DNA of 64,000 nt, taken from NCBI GenBank assembly GCA_019694165.1, contig JAIBCL010000015.1, positions 106,160 to 170,159 on the forward strand. The letters are read 5' to 3'. This DNA is from Verrucomicrobiaceae bacterium (GTDB lineage Bacteria; Verrucomicrobiota; Verrucomicrobiia; Verrucomicrobiales; Verrucomicrobiaceae). The notes below the pieces were generated by a model that was not told the DNA's origin, ran no database searches, and worked only from the letters and a program-made list of their open reading frames with translations. Shown piece after piece: positions 61,188-64,000 of this stretch. How positions within the stretch are numbered: the first letter of the stretch is position 1; the number at the start of each line of letters is the position of its first letter. Position numbers and translations under genes: made by a program.

Positions 61188-62252
61188 TCATGGTTTCGGC
61201 AGGCATGAGCAGTCCTTCTGGTGAACATTCGAGTGCTTCGGGTTGTGCGGCCCCATGAACGAATCACCGTTGAAGTGCACGAGGTGATCGGGCGCATCTG
61301 CGATCCATACTTCTGTTTCCCATGAAATATCCGCCGCGAATTTGCGGAAGGTCTCCCGGTTCAGAAAGGCTGTGACGTAGATGATGTCGGCTTTGCACCG
61401 TTCGGTGAGCCGCCGAAGTTCAAGATGGCGGATGGGTGAGACAGGCCCGGAACTGTGAACGGCCTCAATGAGGTAAATCCACCGGCGATTGGCGGAGTAA
61501 GCCACGATGTCCGGGAGTTCGCCGCTGGTGAGTTCGAAGAAGTCGAGTTCCCGCAACCGCGACTCTTCGCGCACAAGGTATTTGCTCGCGGCATCCCCGA
61601 CATAGAGCACTTCCGCGCCGTATCCGTAGCGGGGTAGGAACTCCTCAATGACGGCCTTCTGAAGTTCATTGTGTGGACCGGGTGAGAACTCGAGGGTAAC
61701 ACCGCTTGGCAGCTTCACTGGGAGATTCTGTGTAGGCCGGGCATGCGAAATGGCTGCCGCCAGCGTCTGCCGCCCCGAAAGGAAATTCGTCAAGGTTGAA
61801 TGCCACTTTGGTGTGCCAAAGGTGCGAAGAACGGCGGCAGCTTCGGGCAGAACCGCATAGGCGCGCGTCGGGTCATTGCGCGAAGAATTTGGCTTCCCGG
61901 CGCTCGTTACGACGAGATTCCCTAGCGAAAGCGGCTTTAGCTCCTCTGTCCGAATGTCGTCGTATGAGCCGCGCGAGAGCGATTCCTCGAAATGTTTGTT
62001 CAGATATTCGATGACGTCCCGGCTGCGCAAAGTGCGCGTGCCATCATACCCCTTCGCGTTTTTCCACATTGCCGATTGATGAACATCTGCCAGCGCGAGG
62101 AACACCATAGACAAACGTTCCAAGCCTCGGTTAGACATGCCTGCCAGCGGCATCCCGAGCTGTTCGAGAGCAAACAACGATTCGTTAAGCAGCGTAGTGA
62201 CGGCTGCTGATTTCTTTCGATTCACAACCTTGCGGGAAGCTTCAGCATTCAT
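61188..62252 (-). CDS. Type II restriction endonuclease, BsuBI/PstI family
   Basis: A 354-aa protein. The C-terminal half matches the BsuBI/PstI endonuclease domain: VLYVGDAASKYL, the metal-site segment ELPDIVAYSANRRWIYLIEAVHSSGPVSP (Pro-Asp at 247-248, Glu263), IYVTAFLNRETF and WETEVWIADAPDHLVHFNGD (311-330). BsuBI and PstI cut CTGCAG. The true site here depends on the DNA contacts and is not proven. The start overlaps the methyltransferase stop by four bases, giving a methylase-first operon. The N-terminal part (1-180) is a helical region probably used for DNA binding. Confidence 0.92.
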   Translation of the reverse strand: MNAEASRKVVNRKKSAAVTTLLNESLFALEQLGMPLAGMSNRGLERLSMVFLALADVHQSAMWKNAKGYDGTRTLRSRDVIEYLNKHFEESLSRGSYDDIRTEELKPLSLGNLVVTSAGKPNSSRNDPTRAYAVLPEAAAVLRTFGTPKWHSTLTNFLSGRQTLAAAISHARPTQNLPVKLPSGVTLEFSPGPHNELQKAVIEEFLPRYGYGAEVLYVGDAASKYLVREESRLRELDFFELTSGELPDIVAYSANRRWIYLIEAVHSSGPVSPIRHLELRRLTERCKADIIYVTAFLNRETFRKFAADISWETEVWIADAPDHLVHFNGDSFMGPHNPKHSNVHQKDCSCLPKP

Positions 62253-63271
62253 GCGGGGAGGGCGAAGAGGTCCGGCTGACGGAGTGGTTTCCGATTGAGG
62301 ATGGCTTGGGCTTCAAGTCGATCGCCACTCGCGAGGTAGGCCCGCACACTTGCCGCGAGATGGTAGGCAAAAAGGGGCGCTACAGCATTTCCGATTTGAT
62401 TAAACACACTGGTTTCTCCTCCCACGAATTCGAACCAGTCAGGAAAACTCTGCAAGCGTGCACCCTCGCGTGCCAGCAAACGACGCCGCCTGCCATCGGG
62501 CAATTTGATGCGCTGCATATCACCAGTGGCCCCAGCCAAATTGCGGCAGGTCAGGGTGCGTGCAGGTGCATCGGGATGCAGGTCACGGGGGCGGATGCAA
62601 GCGGACGCTTTCTCGTAGCGGGCCACATAGCCATCCATGCTGGGGGTGAGAAATCGTGAACCTGGAGGTGTCTCGTTCATCATTCCGCCGAGTGCTTCAG
62701 CAACAGTGACCTGCTTCTTTACCGGCTCAGGAAAACAAAAGTTCCCGCGATGCCCTACAACGATCACTCTCTCGCGGTTCTGCGGGACACCGTAGTTCAC
62801 GGCGTTCAGTAGTTTGTATTCCACGACATAGCCCAAATTACGCAACGCGTCGGTAATCTCCTCGAAATACCAGCGGTTGCCGTAGAGCACGCCACGCACG
62901 TTCTCAAACAGCCAAATTTCAGGCTGAAGCCTCGCGATGGCAGAGATGAATGCAGGGAAGCCGTCTCTAGCATCGTTCAATCCACGCTGGTGCCCGCCTA
63001 CGCTGAAAGGCTGACAGGGTGGACCTCCGATAACCACGCGGGCGGGAGGCAGCGGTGTCTCAGGGGTCAATGTCACTTGTTCACAAGTCCCGCCGAGATT
63101 GCGCTGATAAGTCGCACAGCAGTCTGCGTCCTTTTCAAATCCTATGGTCGCAAATCCTTGCGCCTCAAATCCGAGCGCCAATCCGCCGCACCCGGCGAAC
63201 AAATCCACCACCAATGGTCTGCCGTCTTTTGTCGGGCGCAGCTTCTGATTCAGTGATTGGGCGTAATTCAT
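62249..63271 (-). CDS. DNA (cytosine-5)-methyltransferase of a type II restriction-modification system
   Basis: A 340-aa C5-methyltransferase. It has the SAM motif VVDLFAGCGGLALGFEAQGF (residues 21-40), the catalytic GGPPCQPFSVGG with Cys86, FENVRGVLYG, NYGVPQNRERVIVVG and the C-terminal IGNAVAP. The target-recognition region lies between VAEALGG and ARTLTCRNL, and is short. BsuBI/PstI-type systems normally use N6-adenine methylases, so this pairing is unusual. It is followed by the endonuclease gene with four-base overlap. Upstream (63272-63471) no control gene was found. Confidence 0.95.
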   Translation of the reverse strand: MNYAQSLNQKLRPTKDGRPLVVDLFAGCGGLALGFEAQGFATIGFEKDADCCATYQRNLGGTCEQVTLTPETPLPPARVVIGGPPCQPFSVGGHQRGLNDARDGFPAFISAIARLQPEIWLFENVRGVLYGNRWYFEEITDALRNLGYVVEYKLLNAVNYGVPQNRERVIVVGHRGNFCFPEPVKKQVTVAEALGGMMNETPPGSRFLTPSMDGYVARYEKASACIRPRDLHPDAPARTLTCRNLAGATGDMQRIKLPDGRRRRLLAREGARLQSFPDWFEFVGGETSVFNQIGNAVAPLFAYHLAASVRAYLASGDRLEAQAILNRKPLRQPDLFALPA

Positions 63272-63471
63272 GATGCAGGTGCAACGGAAACAACTAAGCC
63301 ATCACTGTCACCAAGAACGGCTTCAAGCAAGCACACGGTCTGTGGAAACGACCCGAGCAAGGAAGTCACTAAAGCGGCCAGAGATGGAGAAGTGTGGAAT
63401 TGGCCGAGTTCCATCTTGCGGCTTCTTGGATCTTCGTTGGCGGCGATTTTCATGGGGCACGTCGCAGCGAT

Positions 63472-63636
63472 TTACTTCGGCGGATTGGCCGGAGCAGGCG
63501 CGGGCATTTTCTCACGCTGCGGGGCGCGTTCGATGTGGCTGGCGTTTTCCCAGGCGCGGAGTTTGTCGGCAGTGTCTTTTCCGAATGTCTGCACGCGGTC
63601 ACCCGTGACGGAGCGGCGGGTTTCGCAGGCGTTCAT
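63472..63636 (-). CDS. Possible small protein or truncated lipoprotein remnant
   Basis: A 54-codon frame between the methyltransferase gene and the NHL-repeat gene. The peptide (NACETRRSVTGDRVQTF through APAPANPPK) has a cysteine near the start and a Pro/Ala tail like a processed lipoprotein, but lacks a hydrophobic leader. It may be the downstream part of a lipoprotein gene whose 5' end was lost, possibly when the restriction system was acquired. No family is recognised. Confidence 0.35.
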   Translation of the reverse strand: MNACETRRSVTGDRVQTFGKDTADKLRAWENASHIERAPQREKMPAPAPANPPK

Positions 63637-63767
63637 GGTGTGCGTGTGTGGTCGTGGGTTGAGTTGGTGTTTATCGGAGCCTACGGACTGATTTGCCGCT
63701 TGCAAACGGCAAAGGCGGCGTGGTGCGAAGGCGCGGGATGCCGAACTCCTTCAGGCCAGTGCCCGCA

Positions 63768-64000
63768 TCACTCCGCGCTGATCTTCAGCACGCGGTCGTT
63801 CATACTGTCGGCGATGTAGATCGCGCCGTTGTGGAAGAGCACGCCGTGCGGGCTGTGAAGCTGCGCGTTCGCCGCCGGGCCGCCGATGCCTGCGGTGCCG
63901 GGCTTGCCGTTGCCCATGAGGGTGATGAGCTTGTCTTCGGCGGGGATGTATTTGCGCAGCAGGTGATGCTGCTCGTCGCAGATGAGCACGTTGTCGTGAT
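63768..64000 (-). CDS. NHL-repeat beta-propeller protein (5' part outside the window)
   Basis: The frame is open to the right edge, so the start lies beyond the window. The visible C-terminus holds NHL-type repeats: NVLICDEQHHLLRKY, AQLHSPHGVLFHNGAIYIADSMNDRVLKI, and a glycine-rich insertion GKPGTAGIGG. NHL propellers in exported proteins of this phylum bind ligands or accompany sugar oxidases. No catalytic domain can be judged from the fragment. Confidence 0.8.
   Translation of the reverse strand, partial: HDNVLICDEQHHLLRKYIPAEDKLITLMGNGKPGTAGIGGPAANAQLHSPHGVLFHNGAIYIADSMNDRVLKISAE

Noticed and set aside
1..64000. tRNA, rRNA or CRISPR elements
   Set aside because: No cloverleaf-like or conserved rRNA sequence and no regularly spaced repeats were found by reading; a dedicated search would settle this.

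Overview
The window looks like a chromosomal segment of a high-GC member of the PVC superphylum, most likely Verrucomicrobiota (Verrucomicrobiales or Prosthecobacter-like). I infer this from the gene families, not from a marker gene. They include cytochrome-type DUF1549/DUF1553 proteins, a DUF1501 protein, a PVC-type haem-binding domain, three sulfatases, DUF3500, DUF4838 and ThuA proteins, and an ECF sigma/FecR pair. No rRNA, tRNA or CRISPR array was recognised. Both ends cut a gene: a haem-binding C-terminus at the left and an NHL-repeat C-terminus at the right.

Left part (1-21.5 kb): a haem protein is followed by a DUF1549/DUF1553 protein. A minus-strand operon comes next, with two LolC/LolE-like permeases and an RNA methyltransferase. 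Its genes are separated by a repeated inverted sequence. Plus-strand housekeeping genes follow: gpmI, a small tyrosine phosphatase and topB. Then come a membrane protein, a DUF3500 protein, an FG-GAP protein and a GHL10 glycoside hydrolase-like protein. The DUF3570-ApbE-DUF4266 cluster looks like an extracytoplasmic flavinylation/redox unit, and the DUF3570 protein carries a sequence resembling an ApbE acceptor site. An arylsulfotransferase-like lipoprotein closes this part.

Middle (21.5-26.1 kb): a phosphodiesterase-type alkaline phosphatase superfamily gene is followed by a two-gene cassette, an SMC/OLD-like ATPase overlapping a TOPRIM-like protein. After the cassette a 196-bp near-copy (187 of 196 identical) of the phosphodiesterase gene's 3' end appears again. 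The cassette is therefore bracketed by direct repeats and resembles an inserted defence module. This is the most interesting region of the window.

Right part (26-61 kb): this is almost entirely minus strand and dominated by secreted polymer-degrading enzymes. They include sulfatases, a sialidase-like BNR protein, esterases, SGNH hydrolases, two heparin-lyase-like polysaccharide lyases, sialate O-acetylesterases, DUF4838 and ThuA proteins. Together they suggest use of sulfated and acetylated polysaccharides. Insertions in this landscape are an AbrB/PIN toxin-antitoxin pair, an ALDH/SDR pair of lower GC, and an ECF sigma/FecR regulator pair.

Right end (61-64 kb): a type II restriction-modification system combines a BsuBI/PstI-family endonuclease with a C5-cytosine methyltransferase. 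A possible small gene and the end of an NHL-repeat gene follow.

All family names come from recognising motifs by eye. No database search was possible.
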